Shown here in pieces: positions 1 through 9,395 of a stretch of DNA of 64,000 nucleotides. The position numbers and the translations under genes are program-made. The notes under the pieces were generated by a model. The model was not told the DNA's origin. It made no database searches and saw only the letters and a list, made by a program, of their open reading frames with translations. Origin of the DNA: VAZQ01 sp963817135 (GTDB lineage: Bacteria; Pseudomonadota; Alphaproteobacteria; Rhizobiales; Xanthobacteraceae); assembly GCA_963817135.1 (NCBI GenBank), contig CAWFNG010000013.1, forward strand, positions 434,001 to 498,000, read 5' to 3'. How positions within the stretch are numbered: position 1 is the first letter of the stretch; every line of letters starts with the position of its first letter.

Positions 1-1635
1 TTGCACCCAGAGCGGCCGATGTCGGGTCCATTCCAATGTCGGGATAGAGCAGCACGTGGGGAGCGTCCGCCGAAATCACCTCGCGCCATGCCTCCAGCGA
101 ATGCGGGCCCTGGACAAAGCGATCGCACAGCTGGGCGGCGTCTGCGGTGGCAGAATCGGTTTGCATGCCGGTGTGATATCCGAACACTTGGAAGCGCCGA
201 CGATCGAGCTGGCTTACCCAGCCTTTGGTTGGAATCTTCCAGACCGAATGCCAGCGGTAATACCCGCTGACGATGCCCACTCGAATGGCCTCTTCAGGCC
301 CGATTGCCTGCGGCAAATGAACCGCGGGATAGCGCTCGGCCATAATCCGGCAAACAAGAGAACCATAGCGCCGGGCCAGGTCGCGGTCGTTTAGCCCCTG
401 GTAGGCGAGAAAAAACGGATGCCGCGCACCGACCCCGGGGGCCCAATCTGCATGGATTTACTGCGATCGATATCGTCGCATAGCTTGTTCAGCTTTTCCG
501 CATAAGCTTGGCGCCGTACCGAAATATCCCGCTCGCAAATGTATAAAATGGGTAGCTCCGAGACGCAGGCGGCAAACTTTGCCTCGGCGTAGTCAGGTTT
601 TATTGAAAGTGCCTGTTCGTAACTTGCAATCGCATCTTCGCGGCGATTTGGCCCATCCCTTAACGCCATGCCCCGATTGAACCAAGCCACAGCAAAGCCA
701 GGCTCGATGGCTAAGGCCCGGTCATAGCTTGCCAGCGATTCATCGTAACGTCCCAGTTCGCAGAGCGCGATACCGCGGCTGTTGAATGCCGGCGCGAAAG
801 ACGGATTGATTGCGAGCGCTCGATCACACGCCGTGATCGCGTCCTCGTAACGGCCAAGTCCGTTGAGGGCGCTCGCAGCATTGGTAAGCGCTTCGACATA
901 ATCGGGGCGAACGGCCAGCGCCCCGCGATAGCTGGCGAGCGCCTGCTCATATTGCTTGAGCTCGAATAACGTGTTGCCGCGCCAATTGAGTACTTCGGGT
1001 TGGTTGGGTCGGATGGCCAGAGCTTTGTCATAACTTGTGAGCGCCTCTCGGTGTTGGTTGAGCGCTTGCAAAATCACGCCGCGAGCCCTGTAAGCTTCCC
1101 AAAAGTCAGGTTTGACGACGATGGCTTGAGCGAAGTGATGCAGTGCTTCATCATTTCGCTGCAAGTCTTGCAGCAATTTGGCGCAATTGTACCAAGCGTC
1201 GGCCGCACCCGGATTGGTTGCGAGCGCTCGCTGGAATAATTCCAGAGCCTGTTTGTGGTCTCCTGTCTCGACTTTAGCGCAACCCAGCATGACAAGCGCA
1301 GTATCGTGGCGAGGCTCAAGCGAGATGCACTTGTTCAGACAAAAGACAGCCCGGTCCTTGTTGTTCTTCTCCCAAAATGTTCGTCCGAGGTAATAATAGG
1401 TATCCCCCGAAGCTTCATTGCGTCTGACTGCTTTGGATAGAAATTTTTCAGCTTGATCGAGATCTCCTTGCTGCAGTCGGCAAATTCCAAGCATGCGCAA
1501 GACATGGAAATCCGCAGGACTGCTCTTGAGTGCACGCTGATAATATTCGGCGGCGGTCCCTAAGTGACCGGCTTGATGAAGGGCCATTCCTTGGCGCAGC
1601 AGTTCAAGAGCTGGATGTTTGAGCCCGTGCGTCAC
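1..1635 (-). CDS. TPR / O-linked GlcNAc transferase, SPINDLY family (partial, frameshifted)
   Basis: Roughly the first 390 residues are tandem tetratricopeptide repeats with the usual W/Y-A-P spacing (for example YDRALAIEPGFAVAWFNRG). A frameshift at about 437 (run GGGGGCCC) ends the frame at 391. Reading on in the shifted frame gives HPFFLAYQGLNDRDLA, IRVGIVSGYYRWHSVWK and APHVLLYPDIGMDPTSAALG, which is the start of the catalytic domain of SPINDLY-type O-GlcNAc transferases. The catalytic part runs off the left edge. The start is a GTG at 1635; an internal ATG near 1587 is an alternative. The family transfers GlcNAc or another sugar to protein Ser/Thr, but bacterial substrates are mostly unknown. 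It sits at the edge of the glycan locus and need not belong to it. Confidence 0.85.
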
Positions 1636-1647
1636 GAATTCCTCCCA

Positions 1648-1960
1648 TTACCAAGGCGGTCGAATGCGCTGGTCATCCTGTGCTGGGCCCAGGTCAAGCA
1701 TTTCAATGCTGGCTGGCTCGGTCATTGGCTTGATTTGAGAGGCCAGCTGGATACGCCGCGTGCGGACACTCCACCCCGACCGCGGCAAAATGTCGACGAT
1801 TGCGGCGCCAGCAGGGGTGAGGCTTTCATTCAACCGGGGGCGCCGCCAGGGCGATCAAGACGAGCCCCCCTGGCGCCGAGACGTAGATGGCTGAACGCCG
1901 CCACGACGCAGAGAGGCCGCCTCGTGGGACACGCCCGGCCATGACGTGTTGACATCAGCG
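1648..1960 (-). pseudogene. possible degraded gene fragment in the 319-base gap 1636-1954
   Basis: No intact gene lies between the TPR protein and the lipoprotein. On the minus strand two adjacent frames read like one protein C-terminus: AIYVSAPGGLVLIALAAPP, then after a frameshift near 1830 AGAAIVDILPRSGW and KPMTEPASIEMLDL, with a stop near 1648. The hydrophobic strand after Pro-Gly-Gly resembles the late strands of class I methyltransferases, but I do not recognise a specific family. It may be a remnant, or the end of a gene damaged by indels. The evidence is weak. Confidence 0.25.
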
Positions 1961-2395
1961 CGACGGAGCCGATGCAGATCTCGTAGGGATGGTGGGTGCT
2001 GCCGGGGTTATCTCGAACGGGAAGTAGTTCTGCTTGTAGCATTGATCGGCGATAACTCCCGCCCGTGAATCGATGACTTTGTCAGCCTGAATGAAAATAG
2101 CGTAGTACTGCGGAGTTCCATGGGCGTCGAGCTTGAGGCAGGTGAGCCAGGCCGGGCCCTTGAAATGGTCGACCATGCGCACGGCGGAGATTTCCAGGTC
2201 GCCAAGCGATGCTTGCGGGAACAGAGTTTCAGGTTCTCTGCTATGATGCGCCGATAATCGGGCTCTGAAAGCTCGGGCGCGGCGGCCGGGGCCCAGTTCT
2301 GGACGAGCTCGCTCGTGGTACAGCCACCGAGGGCCAGCAGCGACGCCAGCGCAACCGCTCGGACAGCACACCGACCTCGTGGTACGCACAAACAT
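1955..2395 (-). CDS. small putative lipoprotein, hypothetical (frameshifted)
   Basis: The N-terminus is a lipobox signal peptide, AVALASLLALGGC followed by TTS, so the protein is probably lipid-anchored after cleavage at the Cys. The conserved body is split by an indel in TTT at 2227-2229: adding one base joins AENLK to TLFPQASLGDLEISAVR, and the frame continues through VDHFKGPAWLTCLKLDAHG and YAIFIQADKVIDSR to the stop at 1955. A second indel near 2362 would connect the ATG at 2395 with the signal peptide. Similar lipoproteins of about 120-140 residues are widespread hypotheticals in Bradyrhizobium-like genomes (from memory). Function unknown. It is divergent from the CapD-like gene and probably not part of the glycan pathway. 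Confidence 0.6.
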   Translation of the reverse strand: MFVRTTRSVCCPSGCAGVAAGPRWLYHERARPELGPGRRARAFRARLSAHHSREPETLFPQASLGDLEISAVRMVDHFKGPAWLTCLKLDAHGTPQYYAIFIQADKVIDSRAGVIADQCYKQNYFPFEITPAAPTIPTRSASAPSR

Positions 2396-2637
2396 CGCGA
2401 TTGTCCGACTTTTTCCTTCTGCACAGTAGCCAACGACGTTAGCCGGCGAAAGAGCATCAGATCTCGTTTCAGGAGAAAGGAATTTGTTGCTGCCCGGATT
2501 GACTGTTACAGGGCCACAATACGGCGATCGAGTGATTTCGGCTGCGCGTTCTCGTCGCGAGTGGCGCCTGCCATAAAAGCCGGCTATGGATGCCTTTCAG
2601 TGCCGCTGCAGGTGAGTGACACGGCGATGATGGTGCG

Positions 2638-4545
2638 ATGATCCGGCTTTCGAATTTCACGCCGCGCATGTGGCTCATTCTGGCACACGACCTCGTCGTG
2701 ACTGCGGCGGCGGTGCTTGCGAGCTTTTTTATCCGCTTCGAGGAAGCTGGCATCATCGAACGTTGGCAGCTGCTCGCGACTCTGCTGCCCCCCTTCGTTC
2801 TCTTCGCCGGCGTGGTTTACGTCGTGTCCGGCCTCTACAAGTCGAAGTGGCGGTTCACTTCGCTGCCCGATCTTTTCAATATCGTGCGCGCGACGACGGT
2901 GTTGGCCGGAACGCTTCTGGCGATCGACTACGTGCTGCTGGGGCCCAACTTTTATGGAACGTATTTTTTCGGCAAAATCACCATCCTGCTCTACTGGCTC
3001 CTGCAAGCTGCATTTCTCGCCGGCCCGCGCATCGCCTACCGCTATTTTCGCTATACCCGCACGCTGCAGCGGGCCAAGGCCGCCGATGCCAATCCTGCCC
3101 TGATCGTCGGCCGCACCGTCGATTCCGACGTCCTGCTGCGCGCAGTCGAAAGCGGCGCGGTTTCGAAAATTCATCCGGTCGGAATCCTCTCGCCTTCAAC
3201 CGCCGATCGCGGGCAGACCATTCGCGGCGTTTCGGTGCTGGGCGGGCCCGATGACATCGAGCGCATTGTTGCCGATCTGGCAGACCGCGGGACCAATATC
3301 ACGCGGCTGGTGCTGACGCCGAGCGTGCTTGCGCCGGAAGAGAAACCGGAAACGCTTCTCATGCGCGCGCGGCGGCTTGGGCTCACAACCAGCCGGCTGC
3401 CGTCGCTGGAAGACGGTGGCGAAGCGCTGCGCTTGGCGCCGGTGAACGTCGAGGACCTGCTGCTGCGGCCCGGCGTGAAGATCGATTATCGGCGGCTGGA
3501 ATCCTTCGTCAAAGGCAAGTCGATTGTCGTTACCGGAGGCGGCGGTTCGATCGGGGCGGAGATTTGCGATCGCATCGTGACCTTCGGCGCGGCGCGCTTG
3601 CTGGTGATCGAGAACTCGGAGCCTGCACTGCACGCGGTGCTGGAAACGCTGGCGACGAAAAAGTCCGCCGCCAAGATCGTGGGGCGCCTCGCCGATATCC
3701 GTGATCGCGGTCGGATCTTTCGACTGCTCGCCGATTTTCATCCCGATATCGTCTTTCATGCTGCGGCACTCAAGCATGTTCCATTGTTGGAGCAGGATTG
3801 GGGTGAAGGCGTAAAGACCAACGTGTTCGGCTCGGTCAATGTCGCCGACGCTGCCGTCGCCGCCGGAGCTGCCGCCATGGTGGTGATCTCGACCGACAAG
3901 GCGATCGAGCCGGTTTCGGTGCTCGGCGCCTCCAAGCGCTTGGCAGAAATGTATTGCCAGGCGCTCGATAACGGCTTTGCGTCGCGCAGCGACAAGCGGC
4001 CGATGCGGTTGATCGCCGTGCGGTTCGGGAATGTGCTGGCCTCGAACGGATCCGTCGTTCCGAAGTTCAAGGCGCAGATCGAAGCCGGAGGACCGCTCAC
4101 GGTGACGCATCCCGATATGGTGCGTTATTTCATGACCATCCGCGAGGCTTGCGATCTCGTGATTACGGCGGCAAGCCACGCGCTCGAAAACAGGGCGAAC
4201 GGCGTCGCCATTTACGTGCTCAACATGGGCCAGCCGGTGAAGATCGTCGATCTTGCCGAGCGGATGATCCGGCTTTCCGGTCTCGAGCCGGGCCATGACA
4301 TCGAGATTGTGTTTACCGGAGTCAGGCCCGGCGAGCGCTTCAACGAGATCCTGTTTGCGCGCGAGGAGCCGACCGTGCCGGTGGGCATCGAGGGAATTGT
4401 CGCTGCCAAGCCCATATGTCCGTCGCTTGAGGCCATGCGCGGCTGGCTCGCGGCGTTGGAGCAGGGATTGGCGCGGGAGGACCGATCGGTGATCTTTGCA
4501 GTGCTGCGCGACGCCGTTCCCGATTTCAGCGGCAAGGCGGCATAA
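2638..4545 (+). CDS. membrane-anchored UDP-HexNAc 4,6-dehydratase/epimerase, FlaA1/CapD/WbpM type
   Basis: The protein has 635 residues, the usual length for the long membrane form. Four transmembrane helices fill about residues 1-130, followed by a CoA-binding-like Rossmann domain (about 150-280) and an SDR domain. The SDR domain carries TGGGGSIGAEICD for NAD binding, VFHAAALKHVPLLE, and STDKAIEPVSVLGASKR, where the usual catalytic Tyr is replaced by Leu/Met as in WbpM and PglF. Members make UDP-4-keto-6-deoxy-HexNAc, precursor of QuiNAc, FucNAc or bacillosamine, or act as epimerases, at the inner membrane. With the WecA/WbpL-like gene at 5922-6961 it would provide the sugar that starts the chain. 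The frame is intact. Confidence 0.93.
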   Translation: MIRLSNFTPRMWLILAHDLVVTAAAVLASFFIRFEEAGIIERWQLLATLLPPFVLFAGVVYVVSGLYKSKWRFTSLPDLFNIVRATTVLAGTLLAIDYVLLGPNFYGTYFFGKITILLYWLLQAAFLAGPRIAYRYFRYTRTLQRAKAADANPALIVGRTVDSDVLLRAVESGAVSKIHPVGILSPSTADRGQTIRGVSVLGGPDDIERIVADLADRGTNITRLVLTPSVLAPEEKPETLLMRARRLGLTTSRLPSLEDGGEALRLAPVNVEDLLLRPGVKIDYRRLESFVKGKSIVVTGGGGSIGAEICDRIVTFGAARLLVIENSEPALHAVLETLATKKSAAKIVGRLADIRDRGRIFRLLADFHPDIVFHAAALKHVPLLEQDWGEGVKTNVFGSVNVADAAVAAGAAAMVVISTDKAIEPVSVLGASKRLAEMYCQALDNGFASRSDKRPMRLIAVRFGNVLASNGSVVPKFKAQIEAGGPLTVTHPDMVRYFMTIREACDLVITAASHALENRANGVAIYVLNMGQPVKIVDLAERMIRLSGLEPGHDIEIVFTGVRPGERFNEILFAREEPTVPVGIEGIVAAKPICPSLEAMRGWLAALEQGLAREDRSVIFAVLRDAVPDFSGKAA

Positions 4546-4565
4546 GCACAGAAATTTGCGCAACG

Positions 4566-4599
4566 AAAAAGCTCCGGGTCGGGCGCCCCGGAGCTTTTT
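4566..4599. terminator. bidirectional Rho-independent terminator
   Basis: AAAAAGCTCCGGG, a 6-8 base loop, then CCCCGGAGCTTTTT. This is a GC-rich stem flanked by A-run and T-run, placed exactly between the converging CapD-like gene and the porin gene, so it can stop transcription from both sides. Confidence 0.9.
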
Positions 4600-4618
4600 A
4601 CGCTGAGTTTTCGGTTGA

Positions 4619-5554
4619 TCAGTATTTCGTCACGACCGGTGCGGCCTTGCCCCAATCGAACTTGTAGTTCAGTCCCCACTTGAACGACCAGTTGTCCAGA
4701 TAGACGCTACGCGGTGCCACGAAGGTGGTGATGCCCGGCCAGTAGCTCTGCCGGCGGATTGAAGAACTGGTGCCAGCCGTAGTTGATGTAGAGGAATTCG
4801 CTCTTGGCCGACCAGCCATAGCCAAGCGCATATTCCATTCCGCCGCCAACGGCATAGCCGCCGATGATCTTTTTGTCGTGCGCAGACGGAGAGCCCACGA
4901 GGTTGACCGGCCGAAGCGGCGATACACCGGGCCGGACCAAATTGAGTTAGGCACGCGACACCGCCTTGGAGGTCATTCCATACGGTCGCTTCCACTTGCG
5001 GCATACGCATAACCGCCGGTGACGTAGAACATCCATTTGTCGACGGCGTAACCGAGTCGCAGGCGGGCGGTGCCGGACCAGCGCTCGGTTGTCTGGCTGA
5101 TAAATGCCGGGTTGAAGATCGGAGCGAGATCGTTCGCCTGGCCATCCTTGAATTCTTGCCGGCGATGTCGAGTCTCGAAGCCCCACACCCAGAAGCCGGT
5201 CTGGATGTTGCAGCCCATATCGAAGCCGCCTTCCATGCCGCTTTCGTTGAAGCGAGGCGTGATGTCAAATCCGGCCGTGGAACCCGCCGCCAATTGCTCG
5301 CCGGCAAGAAACGAAAACGCTGTCGACTGGATGGTATCGGGACTGAACGATGACGTCTGTCGTCCCGTACGGACTATCCGAACGATGCTTGCTGTGGCCA
5401 TAGCCGTAACCGACAAAGCCGCCAACATAGCATCCCGACCAATTCGTAACGGCGCGGGGGCAGCGGCGGGCCTAACTGCCATGTCAGCCGCGACCGCAGG
5501 TGCGCTCACCGCAAGCGCGAGCAGCGCAACGCTTCCAAGTAAATGCTTCTTCAT
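4619..5554 (-). pseudogene. Omp25/RopB-like outer-membrane beta-barrel porin (multiply frameshifted)
   Basis: The start ATG at 5554 follows a G-rich SD and opens a signal peptide, KKHLLGSVALLALAVSAPAVAA. The mature part is readable only by switching frame: NWSGCYVGGFVGYGYGHSK (near 5440-5380), GFDMGCNIQTGFWVWGFE, TTERWSGTARLRLGYAVDKW, then MFYVTGGYAYA. Later come IGGYAVGGGMEYALGYGW and KSEFLYINYGWHQFF, and finally DNWSFKWGLNYKFDWG with VVTKY at the C-terminus. These are hallmarks of the eight-stranded Omp25/31-type surface proteins. At least six indels occur in about 940 bases, including a compensating pair near 5150-5175. Either the gene is dead or this stretch is badly sequenced. Confidence 0.85.
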
Positions 5555-5921
5555 TGTCAAACCCCCCGGTTGCCCGAATTTGCAGGTAAGTTTTTCTTTA
5601 ACAGATCGCTAGCGATTTTGCTGTGATCTTTCCGCCACAACCCCCATGAATCGAACTTTTGCGGCCACACATTGTGAGCTGGGAGGCGGCGGCAATCCTG
5701 CCTGCGGGATCGCATGAACGGCCGGAACTGCGGGCCTTTTTTGGGCATTCCGACCCGCTGCGAAGCGCATCGACAGCATGGCCGCGGAAAAGACCGGTCT
5801 TTCACGTCATTTGTCGACAGAAGCTCGCCCTGAAATCCCACCCACTGTCGCTTTTGTGCAACTGAAGTCTGCCGCTTCGATCAGGTCGCGCAAAGCCGAG
5901 AGGGCAATCGATTCGGCCCCC
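5555..5921. other. intergenic region, 367 bases, no convincing gene
   Basis: This lies between the porin start and the end of the glycosyltransferase-4 gene. It should hold the porin promoter. An open minus-strand frame of 94 codons (5557-5841) has no recognisable motif and runs into the porin leader, so I do not call it. No clear hairpin was seen. Confidence 0.5.
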
Positions 5922-6961
5922 TTATGGGAGCGTCTCCCTGTTCCCGCGCCGGAATTTGAGGAGACAGAGGCCTACAAGCGCCGCGCCGACGGCGAGCCCA
6001 ATGCCCGCGAGTGCCCGGCTTGGCAACAGCTACGCAGGCCAGCGCGGCGAGGGCGACATTGACGGCCGCGACATGGGTAACGATGGCCAATACGCTCATG
6101 CCATTGTCGCCGGCATGCTGGTAGAAATGACTGCGGTGAGCCTGCCAGAACTGCTCGCCGCGTATAATGCGGCGGCCTAGCGTGATTGTGGCGTCGGCCA
6201 GATAATAAAGAGGCAGAATAAGCGCCGATATGAAAAATCCCTTGCTCGCGAGGTCCAGCAGCATCCAGCCGAGCAGCAACCCCAGGGGCAGGCTTCCGAC
6301 ATCCCCAAGAAACAGCTGCGCCACCGGCCTGTTGAAGGGCGCAAAGCCAAGAATCGCGCCGAGAAGGGCTGCTGCCAGGACCGCGGGCGCCAGCTCTACG
6401 ACGCCCGCCAATCCCAAAAGGGCAATGGCGCCCGTAACCGGCACGAATTCGGCCACGGTCATCCAATCGATGCCATCCATGAAATTGACCAGATTCACCA
6501 GCCAGAGCCAGCCAATGAACAGGCAGGCGCGCTCGATCGGCCAGGGGAGTTGCGGAACGATTCGCAAGTCGCCGGGCAGGAGGGCGATGACCATGCCGAC
6601 AGCAATGCACTGCATGGCCAGGCGGGGCGCCTCGGCCAGGCGATCGCAGGTCGTCGATCATGCCGACCGCGGCCAGGAGGAGCGCTGCCGCCGTAACGGC
6701 GGCGAGCGGCAGGGTCTGACCCCGCAAGTCACCTGGCGCCAAGGCCATAGCGCCCCAGGTGACCGCGAGCGCCGCTATAATGACCGCAATGCCGCCCCCT
6801 TGCGGCGTCGGCTTGCGATGCGAGGAGCGAGCATTTGGACGGGCAAGCGCATAGCGCGCGAGCCAGGGGCGCAGCAGGACGATCAATTGCAAGCTGACGA
6901 GAAACGCAATGACGGCGACCGGGCCTAGTATCTCCAGGCGCCCAGCGGCCGATTCAAACAT
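5922..6961 (-). CDS. undecaprenyl-phosphate sugar-1-phosphate transferase, WecA/WbpL/MraY family (two frameshifts)
   Basis: This polytopic membrane enzyme starts chains by moving a sugar-1-phosphate onto undecaprenyl phosphate at the inner leaflet. Family motifs are clear: HRKPTPQGGGIAV, VGMIDDLRS (DD metal site), LVNLVNFMDGIDWM, FLGDVGSLPLG and AHRSHFYQHA. The start at 6961 is set by overlap with the stop of the upstream glycosyltransferase (CATGTTTGA). One indel near 6638 splits the DDLRS segment from LAMQCIAVGMVIALLP. A second near 6005 is inferred because the shifted frame gives a good last helix, LAGIGLAVGAALVGLCLL, and a stop at 5922. The initiating sugar may be a QuiNAc/FucNAc-type product of the CapD-like enzyme (inference). 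Confidence 0.9.
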
Positions 6962-8099
6962 GAGGCAAACGATCGAGCCGAATGCTGCCCCCCGCCCTTC
7001 TTTCCCTTTGCAGGCAGGGACCCGGATCGGGCTGGTAATTCGCGGCGAGGGTGCGCGCTTGCGCAATTGCACGCTCAGCCGTGCTTGTCTCGAACAGCCT
7101 GGCTTTGAGTGCTCGATAACAGCCGGCGGCAATCGCACCAATGCTGTACGGCCGAAGCACAAGGGTCATCCACGTCAACATGGCGTAAGGCGCGCAGGGA
7201 AAGCGCGCCGCGAGCTGCAGGATCTTGCGGGAATAACCCTTGAATTGCAGAACCTCGGCCAATCCTGCGATGTCGACCTTGCCTCCTCCGAACACCAGCC
7301 ACAACCGCGCCATGTTGAAACGCAGGCGTCTGCTCAACCATCCGGCATAGGCCGTTCGGATATCGGCGGGAAAAGTCGACCTGACCGCATCCACTGCCTT
7401 CGCAATCAGCCGGGTATTCTCAGCGACGGAAAGCGCGGTTTGCGCCGAAAGGCCGGCCGGCGAAATTTCCCAGCAGACGAGAAGCTGCGGGTCGAAGAAG
7501 AAGCCGGATTCCAATGCCAGCCTGCGAACGATCAGCCCATCGGTGAAAGCGCCCATGGCGGGGTCGAACCCGCCTGCCTCAAGCAGCCGGCTGCGCCGGT
7601 AAATGACCGCAGGACCGACGCACCAGTGATCGCTGTGGGCGAGCTGTTCTCTCACCCGGCTTGGATCGAGAAAGGCTGCCTTGCGTGAAGGCTGCATGAA
7701 GGGCCGAAAGCCCAATATCGCGCCTTGAGGATCTACCAGGACCACGCGAGAGCAAAAAAAGGCGGCCTCGCGATGATCGACCAGCGCAGCATTTGCCCTC
7801 GCCAGCAGGCCGGGAAGACAATAATCATCGGCCGCGGCAAAATAGATGAACTCGCCGGTTGCGGCATGCAGACCCTCGTTCATGGCCGCGGCCACGCCAC
7901 GATTTACCGCATGGTCGATGCTGCGAATGCAGGCAAAGCGCGATTCCAGCGCGGCGATGACGGAGCGACTATTATCGTTTGAGCCGTCATTGATGATGAT
8001 AATCTCAGCCGGCAGCGGCCGTTGCGCCATGAGCGCATGGACGGCCCGCGGCAACAGCTTGCCGTGGTTGAAATTGGGAATGACGACCGAGAAACTCAT
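6954..8099 (-). CDS. glycosyltransferase family 2
   Basis: 381 residues. The GT-A fold is evident: FSVVIPNFNHGKLLPRAV at the N-terminus, EIIIINDGSNDNS for nucleotide binding, NRGVAAAMNEGLHAATGE, then the acidic motif FAAADDYCLPG in the DxD position near residue 90. It probably adds one sugar to the lipid-linked chain in the cytoplasm. It is translationally coupled to the initiating transferase by a short overlap and starts 66 bases from the divergent gene at 8166. The frame is intact; the sugar specificity cannot be read from sequence. Confidence 0.92.
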   Translation of the reverse strand: MSFSVVIPNFNHGKLLPRAVHALMAQRPLPAEIIIINDGSNDNSRSVIAALESRFACIRSIDHAVNRGVAAAMNEGLHAATGEFIYFAAADDYCLPGLLARANAALVDHREAAFFCSRVVLVDPQGAILGFRPFMQPSRKAAFLDPSRVREQLAHSDHWCVGPAVIYRRSRLLEAGGFDPAMGAFTDGLIVRRLALESGFFFDPQLLVCWEISPAGLSAQTALSVAENTRLIAKAVDAVRSTFPADIRTAYAGWLSRRLRFNMARLWLVFGGGKVDIAGLAEVLQFKGYSRKILQLAARFPCAPYAMLTWMTLVLRPYSIGAIAAGCYRALKARLFETSTAERAIAQARTLAANYQPDPGPCLQRERRAGGSIRLDRLPHV

Positions 8100-8165
8100 T
8101 CAGATACGACTGCCAGCGTCCGATTCCATCCTGACTTACCCACTTGAGCGCGGATTCATTCCAGA

Positions 8166-9395
8166 GTGACAGAGTTCAAACAAGCTCCTTTTGCGCCAGA
8201 AGAGCTTCGCTATGTGCTGATCATGCCGGTGTGGGGCGATCACCACGTCGGGGTATTTCTACGGTATTGCCTGCCTTTTCTCCTGACCGAAGGCAATATG
8301 GGGGCTTTTCCCGGGCGCCGCCTGCAAGTCCACGTAACATCGACACGGGCAGATTTCGTTCGTATGCGGCAGAACGAGAATTATCGGCATCTACGCCATC
8401 TCACGGAGCTGATTGAAACCGAGATCGATGAACTCATTGATTTGTCTGCTCCGTACCAGGCGATGACCCACTGTTATTTGCACGTGCTGCGAAGGCTTCC
8501 ATTGCCGGAAAGGACGGTTACTTTCTTTCCCACCCCCGATTGCATTCTGTCGCGCAATGCGCTGCGGGTGATGAAGCAGCGCATTGAAGCCGGTTGGCGG
8601 GCGGTCATGGTGTGCGGCCTGCGGCTCGACCTCGAAAGCGTCCGTCCAGCGCTGGACAGGCTTCTGGCGCGCGGTGCCGATGCAACGAGCGAACTCGAAT
8701 TATGCCAACTGGCGTTGCAGCATCTGCACCCGATTGCCCTGCATTGCGACACGGCATCGAGCGAGTTCTGGGTGGGTTGGCCGGCGCATCTCTACTGGAT
8801 TGCCCAGGACCGCAGCTGGCTGCTTGCGCACTGCTTTCATCTCCATCCGATGGCCGTGCTGGGGATTCCGAAGGTAATCGACACCAATACGACAATCGAT
8901 GGCGACTACCTTTCGAGTTTGGATGTCCATCCTGATCAGTTTTACGTCTGCGAAAATTCAGGCGAGTTCGTTTGCCTCGAACTGTCGCCAAGTGCCAAAC
9001 GCATCAACAGCAGGACCGGGCGCCTTACCCCGCGTCATCTTTCCCGCTTCATGGCGCTGCACAGCAATTCACTCCACCGCGAATTCTTTGCAAGACCGAT
9101 CCTGATACGCGGATCATGCGAACCCGCGATTCCGGCGGAAGTCATGCGCCAAACGGCGCATCTCGTTGGCGTCGTCGAGCGCGGACCAAATTTCGCCGAC
9201 AGGTGTCTCGGAGCGGTGTTCTCGAGAATTAGAGGAAATCCCGCGATGCGCAGGGGCGCGCGGCTGGTGCTGCGTGCCGCCCGTCGACTCAGCGCGGCAA
9301 GTCGCACAGCCATCGAAGTAGTGGGTACAAGCCCGCTTACAGCTGCGGCGGGGCAATGTAGTGCCTGCTCGCATCCCTGTGGCGCGCGGCAATAG
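8166..9395 (+). CDS. glycosyltransferase-like protein of an unrecognised family, copy A
   Basis: 409 residues, GTG start. It is the most divergent of six related proteins in this window. Shared landmarks in order are the N-terminal strand and motif VLIMPVWGDHHVGVFLRYCL; FFPTPDCILSRNAL (the family's P-D motif, about residue 123); LQHLHP, near residue 185; AHCFHLHPMAVLG; IDGDYLSS; FYVCENSGEFVCLELSP (the family's DSDE segment, here less acidic); and SNSLHREFFARP. The alternation of strands with a central P-D-x-x-x-S/D motif resembles a GT-A nucleotide-sugar transferase, and the context fits one, but I cannot name a family. The 3' end overlaps the converging methyltransferase by 59 bases. Confidence 0.75.
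   Translation: MTEFKQAPFAPEELRYVLIMPVWGDHHVGVFLRYCLPFLLTEGNMGAFPGRRLQVHVTSTRADFVRMRQNENYRHLRHLTELIETEIDELIDLSAPYQAMTHCYLHVLRRLPLPERTVTFFPTPDCILSRNALRVMKQRIEAGWRAVMVCGLRLDLESVRPALDRLLARGADATSELELCQLALQHLHPIALHCDTASSEFWVGWPAHLYWIAQDRSWLLAHCFHLHPMAVLGIPKVIDTNTTIDGDYLSSLDVHPDQFYVCENSGEFVCLELSPSAKRINSRTGRLTPRHLSRFMALHSNSLHREFFARPILIRGSCEPAIPAEVMRQTAHLVGVVERGPNFADRCLGAVFSRIRGNPAMRRGARLVLRAARRLSAASRTAIEVVGTSPLTAAAGQCSACSHPCGARQ

Noticed and set aside
3196..4563. 455-codon open frame antisense to the CapD-like gene
   Set aside because: It is rich in His/Arg/Gln with no motif, and the sense strand encodes a complete, motif-perfect enzyme. High-GC genomes often have long antisense frames.
5557..5841. 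94-codon minus-strand frame upstream of the porin
   Set aside because: No motif, unusual composition, and it overlaps the porin leader. Treated as non-coding.
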